Positions 1 to 9,111 of a stretch of DNA of 64,000 bases are shown here, in pieces (within the stretch, counting starts at the first letter, position 1; the number at the start of each line of letters is the position of its first letter). The translations under genes were made by a program, and so were the position numbers. Under the pieces are notes generated by a model that saw nothing but the letters and a program-made list of their open reading frames with translations, searched no databases and was not told the origin of the DNA. This DNA is from Rhodomicrobium sp. Az07 (GTDB taxonomy: Bacteria; Pseudomonadota; Alphaproteobacteria; Rhizobiales; Rhodomicrobiaceae): NCBI RefSeq assembly GCF_018619475.1, contig NZ_JAHFZG010000001.1:124001-188000 (forward strand), read 5' to 3'.

Positions 1-14
1 AGACGGGGTCTTCC

Positions 15-1424
15 ATGCACTTTTCGGCTGCCGTTCGAACGAGTTTCGTGCTTGCTGCCTTCCTGGCGCTTCCAGCCGCTGCTTTCGGTCAGGTGGTGAA
101 GAAAGCACCTGCCACGCGCGAGCAGGTCGTGTTTTCCTATGCGCCGGTGGTCAAGATGGCCGCGCCCGCCGTGGTCAACGTCTATGTCCGACAGCGTGTG
201 CGCCGCGACAGCGCCTTCAACAATCCGATCTTCGAGGAATTTTTCGGCCATGGCTTCGGCCGCAACGAACGGGCGCAGAATTCTCTCGGCTCGGGCGTGA
301 TCGTGACGCCGAACGGCGTCGTGGTGACGAACAACCACGTGGTGCAGGGCGACGCGGGCACGGAAATCAAGATCGCGCTCGCCGATGCCCGCGAGTTCGA
401 TGCGAAGATTCTGCTCAAGGACGAGCGCACCGATCTCGCCGTGTTGCAGATCAAGGGATCGGACATCGAGTTTCCGTATGTCGGCCTCGCCGATGCCGAT
501 CAGCTCGAAGTGGGCGACATGGTCCTTGCCATCGGCAACCCCTTCGGCGTCGGGCAGACGGTGACGAGCGGCATCGTCTCGGCGCTGGCGCGCACGCGCG
601 TCGGCATATCGGATTATCAGTTCTTCATTCAGACCGACGCCGCCATCAATCCCGGCAATTCGGGTGGCGCGCTGGTCGACATGCAGGGGCGGCTCGTCGG
701 CATCAACACCGCGATCTTCTCCAAGAGCGGCGGCAGTCAGGGCATCGGCTTCGCCATACCCTCGAACATGGTTCGTCTCGTGGTCGAGTCTGCCTTGCAG
801 GGCGGCTCCGGCGTGCGGCGGCCATGGCTCGGCGCGAACATCGAGGAACTGACGCCGGAAATCGCCGACGCGGTTGGCCTCGACCGTACGACGGGCGTGC
901 TCGTCTCTTCGGTAACGGACGGCGGCCCAGCGGCGAACGCGGGCATCCGTCCGGGCGACATCGTGCTCGCGGTGGACGGCAAGGATGTCTCCGACGCCAA
1001 CGCCTTTCAGTATCGCTTCACGACCAAGGGCACGTCCGGCGATGTGAGCCTCGACGTGCTGCGCACCGGCACACGCCGCAAGGTTTCCATTCCGCTCATG
1101 GTCGCGCCCGAGACGACGCCGCGCGATCTGCGGGACATAAACGGCAACAACCCGTTCGGCGGCGCGAAGGTGGCGAACCTGTCGCCAGCGGTTGCGGAGG
1201 AGCTTTCGATCGACGAGACGAGCGGCGTTGTGGTGGTCGAGACGGAGGCCTATTCCATCGCGCGCCGCCTCGGCATCAAGGCGGGCGATGTCGTTGCGGA
1301 GATCAACGGCGAAAAGGTCGAGACCACGCGCGGGCTTGAAAGGATCGTCGGCAGGGGCGCGCGCGTCTGGCGGCTGGGCATCAGGCGCGGAGGGCGGACG
1401 ATCCGCACCGTCATCGCTGGATAA
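15..1424 (+). CDS. Do/DegQ-family periplasmic serine endoprotease
   Basis: This is an HtrA/Deg-type protease and chaperone that degrades misfolded envelope proteins in the periplasm. Residues 1-25 form a hydrophobic signal peptide ending near AAAFG. The trypsin-like domain carries the triad H108 (TNNHVV), D140 (RTDLAVL) and S216 (NPGNSGGAL). Two PDZ domains follow, at about 295-365 and 385-465; the second is short. The length of 469 residues is typical of alphaproteobacterial Deg proteases. The ATG lies only 14 bases from the window edge, so its promoter is not visible. The downstream haemin ATPase gene is co-directional after an 85-base gap. Family assignment is secure, but DegP versus DegQ cannot be decided from sequence alone. 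Confidence 0.95.
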   Translation: MHFSAAVRTSFVLAAFLALPAAAFGQVVKKAPATREQVVFSYAPVVKMAAPAVVNVYVRQRVRRDSAFNNPIFEEFFGHGFGRNERAQNSLGSGVIVTPNGVVVTNNHVVQGDAGTEIKIALADAREFDAKILLKDERTDLAVLQIKGSDIEFPYVGLADADQLEVGDMVLAIGNPFGVGQTVTSGIVSALARTRVGISDYQFFIQTDAAINPGNSGGALVDMQGRLVGINTAIFSKSGGSQGIGFAIPSNMVRLVVESALQGGSGVRRPWLGANIEELTPEIADAVGLDRTTGVLVSSVTDGGPAANAGIRPGDIVLAVDGKDVSDANAFQYRFTTKGTSGDVSLDVLRTGTRRKVSIPLMVAPETTPRDLRDINGNNPFGGAKVANLSPAVAEELSIDETSGVVVVETEAYSIARRLGIKAGDVVAEINGEKVETTRGLERIVGRGARVWRLGIRRGGRTIRTVIAG

Positions 1425-1509
1425 AGCGGCGCTTTCAGCGATTGCGCGAGCGCGGCCTTTCCGCAAGAATGATAGTCCGCGCAGGCGACGAACCGGAGGC
1501 AATGACGAC

Positions 1510-2262
1510 ATGACGCTCGCTCTCGAAGACGTAACGTTGAAGGCCGGGCGCGCGACGCTCCTCAAGGGCGTGTCGTTCGCCGTGGAGCCAGGGCAGGTGA
1601 CGGCGGTCCTCGGGCCGAACGGCGCGGGCAAGTCTACCGCGCTGTCGGTGCTGGCGGGCGACCTGAAGCCTCAGGGCGGCCGCGTCGTGATCGATGGGCG
1701 AGACATGGCGACCATGGCCAAGAGCGAGCTTGCGCGGGTGCGCGCGGTTGTCGGCCAGCACGCCGCGATGAGCTTCCCGCTGACCGCGTATGAGGTGGTT
1801 GCGCTCGGCGCGCATCCCTTCGCGGGGCCCGAGCGCGAGGACATCGTCGAGGAGTCGATGGCGGCGATGGACGTGCTCCACCTTGCCGGGCGCGATTATC
1901 CCACGCTGTCCGGCGGCGAGCGGCAGCGCATTCAGATCGCCCGCGCGCTTGTGCAGCTTCGCCCGGCCGCGAAGGATGGCGCGCGCCGCTATCTCCTGAT
2001 GGATGAGCCGACCGCGCATCTCGACCTGAAGCACAAGATTCTCGCGCTCGAATGCGCCCGCGCCTTCGCCGATGCGGGTGGCGGCGTGCTTTGCATCCTG
2101 CACGACCTCGGCCTCGCGCAGGAATTTTCCGACGAGATCGTATTGCTGAAGGGGGGCGAGGTTTTCTCGGGCGGCTCCGGCGGTTCGCTGACGGGCGAAA
2201 CGATCTCGGCGTTGTTCGAAATTCCAGTCTGGCGGTCCAGATCGTTGCTCGCGACGCTGTGA
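1510..2262 (+). CDS. hmuV: haemin/iron-type ABC transporter ATP-binding protein (HmuV-like)
   Basis: This is the ATPase of a haemin or related metal-chelate importer, 250 residues. It has Walker A GPNGAGKS, the signature LSGGERQR, and Walker B LLMDEP followed by the HmuV-like TAHLDLKHK. The reading frame is open upstream, but the ATG at 1510 has a GGAGG sequence at ideal distance and starts directly on the family's N-terminus, so I chose it. No HmuT or HmuU gene is next to it: phnE follows convergently. It must work with a permease encoded elsewhere, or be a relic of a haemin locus. Substrate specificity is inferred from family resemblance only. Confidence 0.88.
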   Translation: MTLALEDVTLKAGRATLLKGVSFAVEPGQVTAVLGPNGAGKSTALSVLAGDLKPQGGRVVIDGRDMATMAKSELARVRAVVGQHAAMSFPLTAYEVVALGAHPFAGPEREDIVEESMAAMDVLHLAGRDYPTLSGGERQRIQIARALVQLRPAAKDGARRYLLMDEPTAHLDLKHKILALECARAFADAGGGVLCILHDLGLAQEFSDEIVLLKGGEVFSGGSGGSLTGETISALFEIPVWRSRSLLATL

Positions 2263-2408
2263 CGGTAAGCGCGGCTTCGCGACATGAGACGCCCAACTTG
2301 TTGTCATGGGAACTGGGACCACGCTCGCCTCCACGCCGCGCTTGCCGATTTCCGCGCCCTTTCCGCCGGGGACTTCCTGTCGAAATACGAAAACGGATAG
2401 CGCCCCCG

Positions 2409-3215
2409 TCAGACGAGGGAACGGCGCAGGCGGGCGCTCAGAAGATCGATCACCACCACCGTGAGGACAACGATGATCATCTGTGCGGCGGTTTCGGCAT
2501 ACTGGAAGCTGCGGATGGTTTCATAGAGCGTCTGTCCGATGCCGCCAGCGCCGACGATTCCGAGCGTGGTCGCCGAGCGCACGTTGGTTTCGAGTCGGTA
2601 GAGCGTCAGCGAACTCCATATCGGCAACACCTGCGGAATCACGCCGAAAAGCACCTCGTGAAAGCGGCTCGCCCCGGTCGAGCGGATCCCTTCGACGGGG
2701 CGCGGATCGATGGCCTCCACCGCTTCGGAAAAAAGCTTCGCGAAGACGCCGACATTATGCACGAACAGCGCCATCACGCCCGCGAAGGGGCCGAGACCGA
2801 CGGCGACCACGAAGAACAGCGCGAAGACGAGTTCATTGATGGCGCGAAACGCGTCCATCAGCCGACGCACGGGCTGGACCACCCATTGCGGGCAGATATT
2901 GGCAGAAGACAGGATCGCGAAGGGGATGCCCACGACGACGGCGAGCGCGGTGCCCCAGAGGGCAATCTGCACCGTCACAATCATTTCGTCGAGGTACATG
3001 CGCCAGTCTGCGAAATTCGGCTGCATGTAGCCTGCGGCGAACTCCGCCATATTGCGCCAGTCGGTGACGAGCGACAACCCGCGGTACATTTCGGCGGGCT
3101 GCCAGCTCCACACGAGCAGGGCCGCGACGACGAGCCAGAAGACCCATTGCCGGGCGCGCTCGCCGACGGGTCTGGATGGAACTGCCAGGGCGGGCAAGTC
3201 GACGGCATTCGGCAT
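2409..3215 (-). CDS. phnE: phosphonate-type ABC transporter permease PhnE
   Basis: This is the inner-membrane permease of a phosphonate, phosphite or phosphate-ester importer, 268 residues with about six hydrophobic segments. The binding-protein-dependent transport loop is visible as [18 protein letters not shown], followed by the conserved [18 protein letters not shown] near residues 210-228. It is the last gene of a phnC-phnD-phnE operon read leftwards. The start is an ATG with an AAGGA sequence upstream. There is a single permease gene, so a homodimeric channel is expected. No C-P lyase (phnG-M) or phosphite dehydrogenase gene lies nearby, so the natural substrate stays open. Confidence 0.93.
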   Translation of the reverse strand: MPNAVDLPALAVPSRPVGERARQWVFWLVVAALLVWSWQPAEMYRGLSLVTDWRNMAEFAAGYMQPNFADWRMYLDEMIVTVQIALWGTALAVVVGIPFAILSSANICPQWVVQPVRRLMDAFRAINELVFALFFVVAVGLGPFAGVMALFVHNVGVFAKLFSEAVEAIDPRPVEGIRSTGASRFHEVLFGVIPQVLPIWSSLTLYRLETNVRSATTLGIVGAGGIGQTLYETIRSFQYAETAAQMIIVVLTVVVIDLLSARLRRSLV

Positions 3216-3240
3216 GTCAAGCGGTCCTTGGAGTATGCGA

Positions 3241-3270
3241 AAGGCGCCGGACGGTGCAGACCGGCGCCTT
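3241..3270 (-). terminator. stem-loop between phnD and phnE
   Basis: A perfect 10-bp inverted repeat, AAGGCGCCGG and CCGGCGCCTT, with a 10-base loop lies in the 75-base gap between phnD and phnE. On the minus strand the stem is followed only by TTTCGC, so it would terminate weakly. Such intercistronic hairpins often protect the 3' end of a highly expressed binding-protein mRNA, which would give more PhnD than PhnE. The structure is seen; the role is inferred. Confidence 0.6.
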
Positions 3271-3290
3271 CAGCCTGCCTTTGCAGGAGG

Positions 3291-4406
3291 TCAGTTCGTC
3301 TTGGACACGTTGAGCGCGAGGTCTTCGATGGTCTTGGCGACCTCGTCCTTCTTGCCGGCCTTATCGGCGGCGACGAACGCGGCGACAGTCTGCTTGAACT
3401 CGCTGGCCTCGGCCTTCTTCTCAAGCTCCTCGATCGCAGCCATCTTCGCTTTCAGCTCGGCCGACTGCTTTTCCTTTTCCTCGGCGGAAAGCTTTTCATC
3501 CGAAGCAATTTTCAGAAGTGCCTTGTTGGCTTCGAGCTTGCGGATCGGAAGAAGCTGATCGTTGGACGAAGGCTTGAACGGCGCCCATCCGAGATCGGCG
3601 AGGATCTTGCGCGCCTGAGCGAGTTCCTCGTCAGTGCCGATGCGGCCGTAGCTCATGAGAAACTTGTAGATCTTCGTCTTCAATTCCGGATCGAGGTCGC
3701 GACGCCAGACGAGCGGATCGAGCGGGATGAGCGGCGAGGTCCAGACCACGCGGATCTGAGCGCTACGCTCGGGATCCCTTTTTGCGAGCAGTGCCAGCGA
3801 CTCGCTGTTGTTGGTGGCTGCGTTGACCTGCTTGTTGGCGACGGATAATGCGTTGGCCTCATGGTTACCGCTGCGCACTGTCCTGAAACAGGCTTTCGGC
3901 TCGACACTGCGCGCCGCGAACACGTAGGTAACAGGGACGAGAAAGCCGGACGTCGAATTCGGATCGCCGATGCCGAAATCGAGCGACTTGTCGCATTTCA
4001 TGACATCGTCGAGCGTCTGAAACGGGCTGTCCTTATGCACGATGATGTGGGAGTAGTAGCCTTGGCTTCCGTCATGCGCCATGGTCTGAGCGAAGACCTC
4101 GCCGCTGGAACGGTCCACGGCTTCCATGGCGGATTTGTTGCCGTACCAGGCAACCTGCACCTTGTCGAAGCGCATGCCTTCGATGACGCCGGCATAATCG
4201 GTCGCGTAGAAGGCGTTTACCTTCAGGCCGGTGGTCTTCGACATGGCGTCGATGAAGGGATCCCACGCCTTCTTCAGGTTCGATGCCGCCTCCGTCGAGA
4301 TGATGCCGAAGTTGATTTCAGCCGGCTCGGCAACGCTCGGCGAAACCGAGAAGAAGAGCGCCGCCACCGGGGCGGCCGCCAAAGCGATTTTTCTGAAAGA
4401 AAACAT
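3291..4406 (-). CDS. phnD: phosphonate-type ABC transporter substrate-binding protein PhnD
   Basis: This is the periplasmic binding protein of the phn importer, 371 residues. A signal peptide occupies about residues 1-27, ending SPSVA. The PhnD/SsuA-like fold follows, with family stretches such as VAWYGNKSAMEA and GDPNSTSGFLVPVTY. I chose the ATG at 4406, with GAGGTGAC upstream, over a GTG two codons earlier. The last 65 residues form a Lys/Glu-rich, probably helical extension (EEKEKQSAELKAKMAAIEELEKK region) beyond the usual end of the domain. The gene follows phnC after a 166-base gap that contains an inverted repeat. Confidence 0.93.
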   Translation of the reverse strand: MFSFRKIALAAAPVAALFFSVSPSVAEPAEINFGIISTEAASNLKKAWDPFIDAMSKTTGLKVNAFYATDYAGVIEGMRFDKVQVAWYGNKSAMEAVDRSSGEVFAQTMAHDGSQGYYSHIIVHKDSPFQTLDDVMKCDKSLDFGIGDPNSTSGFLVPVTYVFAARSVEPKACFRTVRSGNHEANALSVANKQVNAATNNSESLALLAKRDPERSAQIRVVWTSPLIPLDPLVWRRDLDPELKTKIYKFLMSYGRIGTDEELAQARKILADLGWAPFKPSSNDQLLPIRKLEANKALLKIASDEKLSAEEKEKQSAELKAKMAAIEELEKKAEASEFKQTVAAFVAADKAGKKDEVAKTIEDLALNVSKTN

Positions 4407-4501
4407 TGTCACCTCTTGGACGTTCGGAAAAAGTCAGGTTCCAGGCCGGGTTCGATCCGGTTGAGTCGCCGACCGGTGAATCCGTCTCTGAACTTCAAAT
4501 A

Positions 4502-4530
4502 CCGGTCGGGATGCGATGCAATCCGACCGG
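4502..4530. repeat. inverted repeat in the phnC-phnD gap
   Basis: CCGGTCGG at 4502-4509 and CCGACCGG at 4523-4530 form an 8-bp inverted repeat with a 13-base loop. It lies in the 166-base gap between phnC and phnD. No T-run follows on either strand, so it is not an intrinsic terminator. It may help the mRNA to be processed or stabilised upstream of phnD. Confidence 0.45.
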
Positions 4531-4572
4531 AACGGCTTCGGGCTGCGTATGCGACGGCTCTTCGCCTCGGTA

Positions 4573-5508
4573 TCAAGCCGTCTGCCGGGCATCGATCTGC
4601 ACCGGCGACGGGGATATCCTCAGCGAGGAAACTGCGGTTTCGGGTTCCGGAATCCCGTGGTTCAGCGATGTCGGTTGCGCGTGACTGGAGGGCGTGTCGA
4701 AGCCCGGCACGAAAAGCTGCTCGCTCTCTTCCCCGTAGATCTCGTTCAGGAAGTCGCGACTGAGCGCGGCGGACGGGCCGTCATAGACGATGGCGCCGTT
4801 TCTCAGCGCGATGGTCCTCGGGCAATATTTGATGGCGTACTCGACCTGATGCAGAGAGACGAGAACGGTGATGCCGTCCTCGCGGTTGAGGTCGGACAGG
4901 ATGTTCATCACCCGCTTCGACGAGCTTGGATCGAGGGAAGCGAGCGGCTCGTCGGCGAGAAGAAGTTCCGCGCGCTGAACGAGCGTGCGCGCGATGGCGG
5001 CGCGTTGCTGCTGGCCGCCCGAGATATCGGAGCCGCGCTGTAGCGCAAACGGAGCTATGCCGACCCGGTCGAGCGCCTGCATGGCGATTCGCTTGTCTTC
5101 CATGCCAAAGTGTCCGCTTGCGCCCAGGAGCGTCCGCCGTTGGCCGAGGCTGCCGATGCAGACGTTCGTCAGGACCGAGAGGCGGGGAACGAGGTTGAAT
5201 TGCTGGAAGATGACGCCCGTCCTTGCGCGGAGGGCCTTGGCGTGGCGGGTGACGCGGCCGTTTTCCTGCATCGGCACGCCGAAAAGGCGGACGACTCCGG
5301 ACGCGCCGTCTCCATTCACAGGCGTTGCGTCGACCGGGATAAGGCCGCCGATGGTGCGGATGAGCGTCGACTTTCCGGAACCGGAAGCCCCGATCAGCGC
5401 GACCATTTCGCCGCGCTTCAGCGTGAAGCTGATATCGGAGAGCACGCGGGTCTGGCGGCTGAACGATTTCGAGATCCGGCAAACTTCCACGACGGTTTCG
5501 GTGCGCAC
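4573..5508 (-). CDS. phnC: phosphonate-type ABC transporter ATP-binding protein PhnC
   Basis: This is the ATPase of the phn importer and first gene of the operon, 311 residues. It has Walker A GASGSGKST, Q-loop FQQFNLVPRLSV, signature SGGQQQR and Walker B LLLADEP, all in the PhnC style. The start is a GTG preceded by GGAGG at five bases. The C-terminal 45 residues or so (after EESEQLFVPGF) are a Pro/Ser-rich extension not found in typical PhnC, which ends nearer 265-280. Phosphate-starvation control through PhoB would be expected for this family, but I see no convincing Pho box upstream. Confidence 0.92.
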   Translation of the reverse strand: MRTETVVEVCRISKSFSRQTRVLSDISFTLKRGEMVALIGASGSGKSTLIRTIGGLIPVDATPVNGDGASGVVRLFGVPMQENGRVTRHAKALRARTGVIFQQFNLVPRLSVLTNVCIGSLGQRRTLLGASGHFGMEDKRIAMQALDRVGIAPFALQRGSDISGGQQQRAAIARTLVQRAELLLADEPLASLDPSSSKRVMNILSDLNREDGITVLVSLHQVEYAIKYCPRTIALRNGAIVYDGPSAALSRDFLNEIYGEESEQLFVPGFDTPSSHAQPTSLNHGIPEPETAVSSLRISPSPVQIDARQTA

Positions 5509-5732
5509 AGGATGCCTCCAAGCCTTCCTCAGGCTGTAGCAGCGCCTTGTGACACGCGGATGAAGATGAATAACTGATTACGATGCAGCGCGCGGTTCTT
5601 CCGGCGCGGCGCGGTTTCGGGCTGCGCGCCTACAGCGTCGTGCCGCAAATCAGACGCGGCAAAACGATGTAAATCGTTGCTGTCGATCAACTTCTCTGCG
5701 TCAAATCGAGTCCGATTTAAACGCAGGCTGAT

Positions 5733-6971
5733 CTAAACCAGCATGCCCACGACAGCCCCGCTCGACATCGTCGCCAGCGTGCCCGAAACGATGGACCTCG
5801 GCGCGAGTTCAACGATTTCGGACCGCCGCTCCGGCGCCATCACACTCATGCCACCGATCATGATGCCCGCGCTGCCGAAATTGGCGAAGCCGCACAGCGC
5901 GTAGGTCATGATCATTTTCGAGCGCGGGCTCAACGCGTCCGGCGAGAGCCGCGCGAGGTCGAGATAGGCCGCGAACTCGTTGACGACGGTTTTTGTCGCC
6001 ATCAGGCCCGCCGCCGTGTCGAGTTCGCTGGCGCCGATGCCGATGGCCCAAAGAAGCGGCTTGAAGATGAACCCGAAAAGCTGTTGCAGCGTGAAGGCGC
6101 CGCCGCCCGGATAGGGAATGAGGCCGAGCGCGGCGTTGACGAGATGAACGAGCGCCACGAACACGATCAGCATTGCGATGATGCTGGCCACAAGAAAGAT
6201 GCCGTCCGTCGTGCCGCGCGTGATCGCTTCGAGGGCGCTGGAGGGTGGATCGCTCTGTTCGAGTACGGCAGGCTCGCGCGCGCCAGCTTCGAACGGCACC
6301 ATGATCGCGGCGATGGCGAGCGCGGCGGGCGTCGAAATCACCGAAGCGATGAGGATGTTGCCGAGCGCGCCCGGAATGACCGGGCCGAGCAGCGAGGCGT
6401 AGATCACCATCATGGTACCCGCGACGCCAGCCATGCCGCAACTCATCAGCGCGAAAAGCTCGCCGCGCGACATCCGCATGAGATAGGCGCGCACCAGCAG
6501 CGGCGCTTCGACCATGCCGACGAAAATATGGACCGCCGCGCCAAGCCCGAGCGCGCCGCCAATGCCGAGCGTGTTCCTCAGGATGAAGGCGAAACCGCCG
6601 ACGATGCGCTGGAGAATGCCCAGATAGAGCATGAGGCTCGCCAGAGCGCTGATCACGAGCACGAGCGGAAATGCCTTGAACGCGAGGATGAAGCTTGCGC
6701 CGGGCGCCCCCTCGTTGAAGGGAAGCGGCCCGCCGCCGAGATAGCCGAACACGAGCGCGGTTCCGGCGTCGGTCGCGGTCTGAAGCGCGCCGACGGCATC
6801 GTTCAGCGTGGCGAAAACGGCGGTCGCGGGCGGGAACTCGATGAAGAGCACGGCGAGGGCGATCTGAAGCGCGATGCCGCCCGCCACGATCCGAAAGGGA
6901 GGGCGCCAGCGATTTTCGCTCAGGCACCAGGCCACCGCCAGCAACGCGGCAAGGCCCGCAAGTCCATGCAC
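5733..6971 (-). CDS. CNT-family concentrative nucleoside transporter (NupC-like)
   Basis: This is an inner-membrane cation-coupled nucleoside symporter with about ten hydrophobic segments. Family motifs are clear: FGYLGGG near the middle of the N-terminal half, GMVEAPLLVRAYL, and the C-terminal ATKTVVNEFAAYLDL and ALCGFANFGSAGIMIGG. The frame extends to an ATG at 7070, but those extra 33 residues are basic and unlike the family. The usual start, just before HGLAGLAALLAVAW, fits a GTG at 6971 or a TTG at 6980, the latter with GGGGG upstream. The exact start is uncertain. The gene is not part of an obvious operon. Confidence 0.9.
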   Translation of the reverse strand: MHGLAGLAALLAVAWCLSENRWRPPFRIVAGGIALQIALAVLFIEFPPATAVFATLNDAVGALQTATDAGTALVFGYLGGGPLPFNEGAPGASFILAFKAFPLVLVISALASLMLYLGILQRIVGGFAFILRNTLGIGGALGLGAAVHIFVGMVEAPLLVRAYLMRMSRGELFALMSCGMAGVAGTMMVIYASLLGPVIPGALGNILIASVISTPAALAIAAIMVPFEAGAREPAVLEQSDPPSSALEAITRGTTDGIFLVASIIAMLIVFVALVHLVNAALGLIPYPGGGAFTLQQLFGFIFKPLLWAIGIGASELDTAAGLMATKTVVNEFAAYLDLARLSPDALSPRSKMIMTYALCGFANFGSAGIMIGGMSVMAPERRSEIVELAPRSIVSGTLATMSSGAVVGMLV

Positions 6972-7239
6972 CACCTGCAAAGCGTAGCCCCCGACTTTTC
7001 CGGATCGATCGACCGGATTGCGACGACAACCCTTGAAGCCGCGCTTTCGGCTTCGTTTGCACATTTGCATAGGCCGCGCAATCCCCTGCGTCTTCCGGTG
7101 CGGGGCGCGCTGCGTGGGCGAACGCGACTTTGCCAGCGGTTTGTCAACGGGCGAGCGGGTTCAGCGCCGTCAGTGTCACGCTCTCAAGAAAACTCCGCGC
7201 CTCAGGAGCATGAGCAACCGATGATTGTCGTGAAGTTTC

Positions 7240-7294
7240 GAATTTGACATTTGATGACGGTGCCACCAGCAGGTTTGAATCAAATGCAAAATTC
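7240..7294. repeat. imperfect inverted repeat with GAATTTGACATTTGA arm
   Basis: GAATTTGACATTTGAT (7240-7255) and ATCAAATGCAAAATTC (7279-7294) pair at 14 of 16 positions around a 23-base loop. It lies in the gap between the nucleoside transporter and the capsule-export lipoprotein gene. The same arm sequence recurs at 21135-21188, which suggests a dispersed intergenic repeat family. Confidence 0.5.
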
Positions 7295-7317
7295 ACCGCA
7301 CCTAAAAATTCGCCGCA

Positions 7318-8115
7318 CTACAGGATGGAAACCACGGTGGCGAGAGGCAGCATCTTGAGGAAGGTATTGAAGCCCTGCTTTATGTTTGAAGTGGGTACGA
7401 TCACCACATCGCCCGATTGCAGGAGCGGATCTGCTGCGCTTCCGCTGCGTATGTCAGCCAAATCGTAGCGGATAGCCGATCGGTTTCCGTTGGTGGTGCG
7501 GAACACCACAACCGTTGAATCGGCGGACTCGTCGGAGCCGCCAGCCTGCGCCATGGCCTGGATCAGAGACAAGCCTCCAACCATGGGTACAACGCCCGGC
7601 TTCTTCACTGCGCCCTCTACAGTAACGCGCTGACTGTTGTACTCCTTCACGAATACGCTGATCTGGGGTTTCTGAAGATACTTCTCGCCGAGAAGCTGGG
7701 TCAGCTCCTGCTCGATTTCGCGCGCGGAGCGGCCACCCGCCTGGATTTCGCCCACAAGCGGATAGTTGATCGTTCCCGCTTCCGAAACCTGGACCGTCTT
7801 CGAAAGGTCGGGAACCTTGAAAACCGCGATTTCAAGGACGTCGAGAGGCCCCACCTTGTAGGATTTGCTCTTCGGATCGCTCATCGCGCTATAAGCGACG
7901 GTCGCCTCCCTGATCGAAGCGGAGCCCGCCAATTCCTTGGGCGACGGGCCATTGCTAGGCTCTTCCTTCTTGGCTGCGGCCGAATCGATCGCGGTCGGCG
8001 CACCGGTGAGCGACATCTTGCCCGCGGATGCGTCGTTAAGCGAGGAACCGCCGCATGCGCTCACGAAGGCCGCGGCCATGACCGGAGCCAGAAGTCTGAA
8101 CAGCGCGCGCATCAT
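7318..8115 (-). CDS. polysaccharide export outer-membrane lipoprotein (Wza/GumB family)
   Basis: This is an outer-membrane export channel subunit for capsule or exopolysaccharide, 265 residues. The N-terminus is a lipoprotein signal with lipobox VSAC (Cys about residue 21). The poly-export domain begins YKVGPLDVLEIAVFKVPDLS, and an SLBB domain follows (RVTVEGAVKKPGVVPM). The chosen ATG at 8115 has GAGGA at five bases; a GTG at 8127 is possible. The reading frame overlaps the 3' end of the upstream phosphatase gene by 80 bases in another frame. No Wzc-type kinase or glycosyltransferase is adjacent, so the rest of the export machinery must lie elsewhere. Confidence 0.92.
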   Translation of the reverse strand: MMRALFRLLAPVMAAAFVSACGGSSLNDASAGKMSLTGAPTAIDSAAAKKEEPSNGPSPKELAGSASIREATVAYSAMSDPKSKSYKVGPLDVLEIAVFKVPDLSKTVQVSEAGTINYPLVGEIQAGGRSAREIEQELTQLLGEKYLQKPQISVFVKEYNSQRVTVEGAVKKPGVVPMVGGLSLIQAMAQAGGSDESADSTVVVFRTTNGNRSAIRYDLADIRSGSAADPLLQSGDVVIVPTSNIKQGFNTFLKMLPLATVVSIL

Positions 8116-8872
8116 GATCGTCCTCACTCGTAATTCCTTCAGGCTCCGGCAATTCGCCAGAACGCAGATTTTTCAGGACACCCAGGGGGCGGGCGAAGAC
8201 CAAATTATATGCTTCGGTTTCACCGACGATTTTCGCCGCGGCCTCCCGACCGCGAAGAAGATCGGGGGGACGGGAGGTGTTGTCGTGTGCGTCGGTCGCA
8301 AGGATATGTGCGCGACCCTCTTCGAGCATGCGCTGCGCCCAGTAACGCGGGCGACGACCGAAACGCCCGAGAAGCGAACCGGCGGTCAGTTGCATCCACA
8401 CTCCGCGGGCAACAAGCCGCTCGATGACATCGTATTTCCCTTCGATCCAGGTCAACCGCTCCGGATGCGTCAGGATGGGAACGTAACCGGCGACAAGAAG
8501 GCTGAAAAACAGGTCTTCGAGGCGCGCGGGCGCGATGTGGTGGGGAGGCTCGACCAGAACATAGGCCGTGTCGTCGAGCGACAGCAAATGCCCCCGGCGC
8601 AGCCCTTCGACGAAATCGGGAACGATGTGATTGTCCGCGCCCGTAGCGATGTGCAGCGGAATACCGGCTTCATCGAGACTGCGTTGCAGCGAAGCCGCCG
8701 CTTCCCGAATATCGGGACCGGTATTGTGATAAAGACCGGGCAGAATATGCGGGGTACACACAACGCAGAGCACACCCTGATCGACATAGGCGCGCGCCAT
8801 CTCGAAGGACACCCCCATATTGGGCGAGCCATCGTCGAGCCCGGGCAGCAGGTGACTGTGAAGATCGAACAT
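8036..8872 (-). CDS. CpsB/CapC-type tyrosine-protein phosphatase (PHP family)
   Basis: This is a manganese-dependent PHP-fold phosphatase of the type that dephosphorylates the tyrosine kinase controlling capsule assembly; 278 residues. Metal-binding motifs are visible: DLHSHLLPGLDDGS at the N-terminus, CTPHILPG near residue 40, ILTHPER near 138 and ILATDAHD near 190. The last 40 residues are hydrophilic and are encoded in DNA that also encodes the lipoprotein signal of the next gene. Pairing with the export lipoprotein supports a role in exopolysaccharide export control. Confidence 0.9.
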   Translation of the reverse strand: MFDLHSHLLPGLDDGSPNMGVSFEMARAYVDQGVLCVVCTPHILPGLYHNTGPDIREAAASLQRSLDEAGIPLHIATGADNHIVPDFVEGLRRGHLLSLDDTAYVLVEPPHHIAPARLEDLFFSLLVAGYVPILTHPERLTWIEGKYDVIERLVARGVWMQLTAGSLLGRFGRRPRYWAQRMLEEGRAHILATDAHDNTSRPPDLLRGREAAAKIVGETEAYNLVFARPLGVLKNLRSGELPEPEGITSEDDHDARAVQTSGSGHGRGLRERMRRFLA

Positions 8873-9111
8873 TCCGCTTAACGCTCGTTACGACTTTTGC
8901 AGAAATATTTTCAACGATTTCGAATAAGTGTCTATCGGGTTCGCCTTCCGTTTTCAAGCAAAGAGAAGCTCCCCGATCCGGAGCGGAGGCGAAAATCCCC
9001 AAGGAATTATAACGGCGCACAACCTGAGCGGGAGGATTTGGCGCCCTATTTCCGCCTCACTTCTCGTGGGGCTCGGGCCTGGATGGCTTCTTCCCAACGA
9101 AAATGCGGCGC

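Noticed and set aside
5540-5580. A Pho box upstream of phnC
   Set aside because: One half-site (TGTCAC on the minus strand) is present but the second repeat at 11-bp spacing does not match.
5677-5690. A second FNR-type box, TTGCTGTCGATCAA
   Set aside because: It is about 170 bases from phnC and past the end of the nucleoside transporter gene, with no promoter it would obviously serve.
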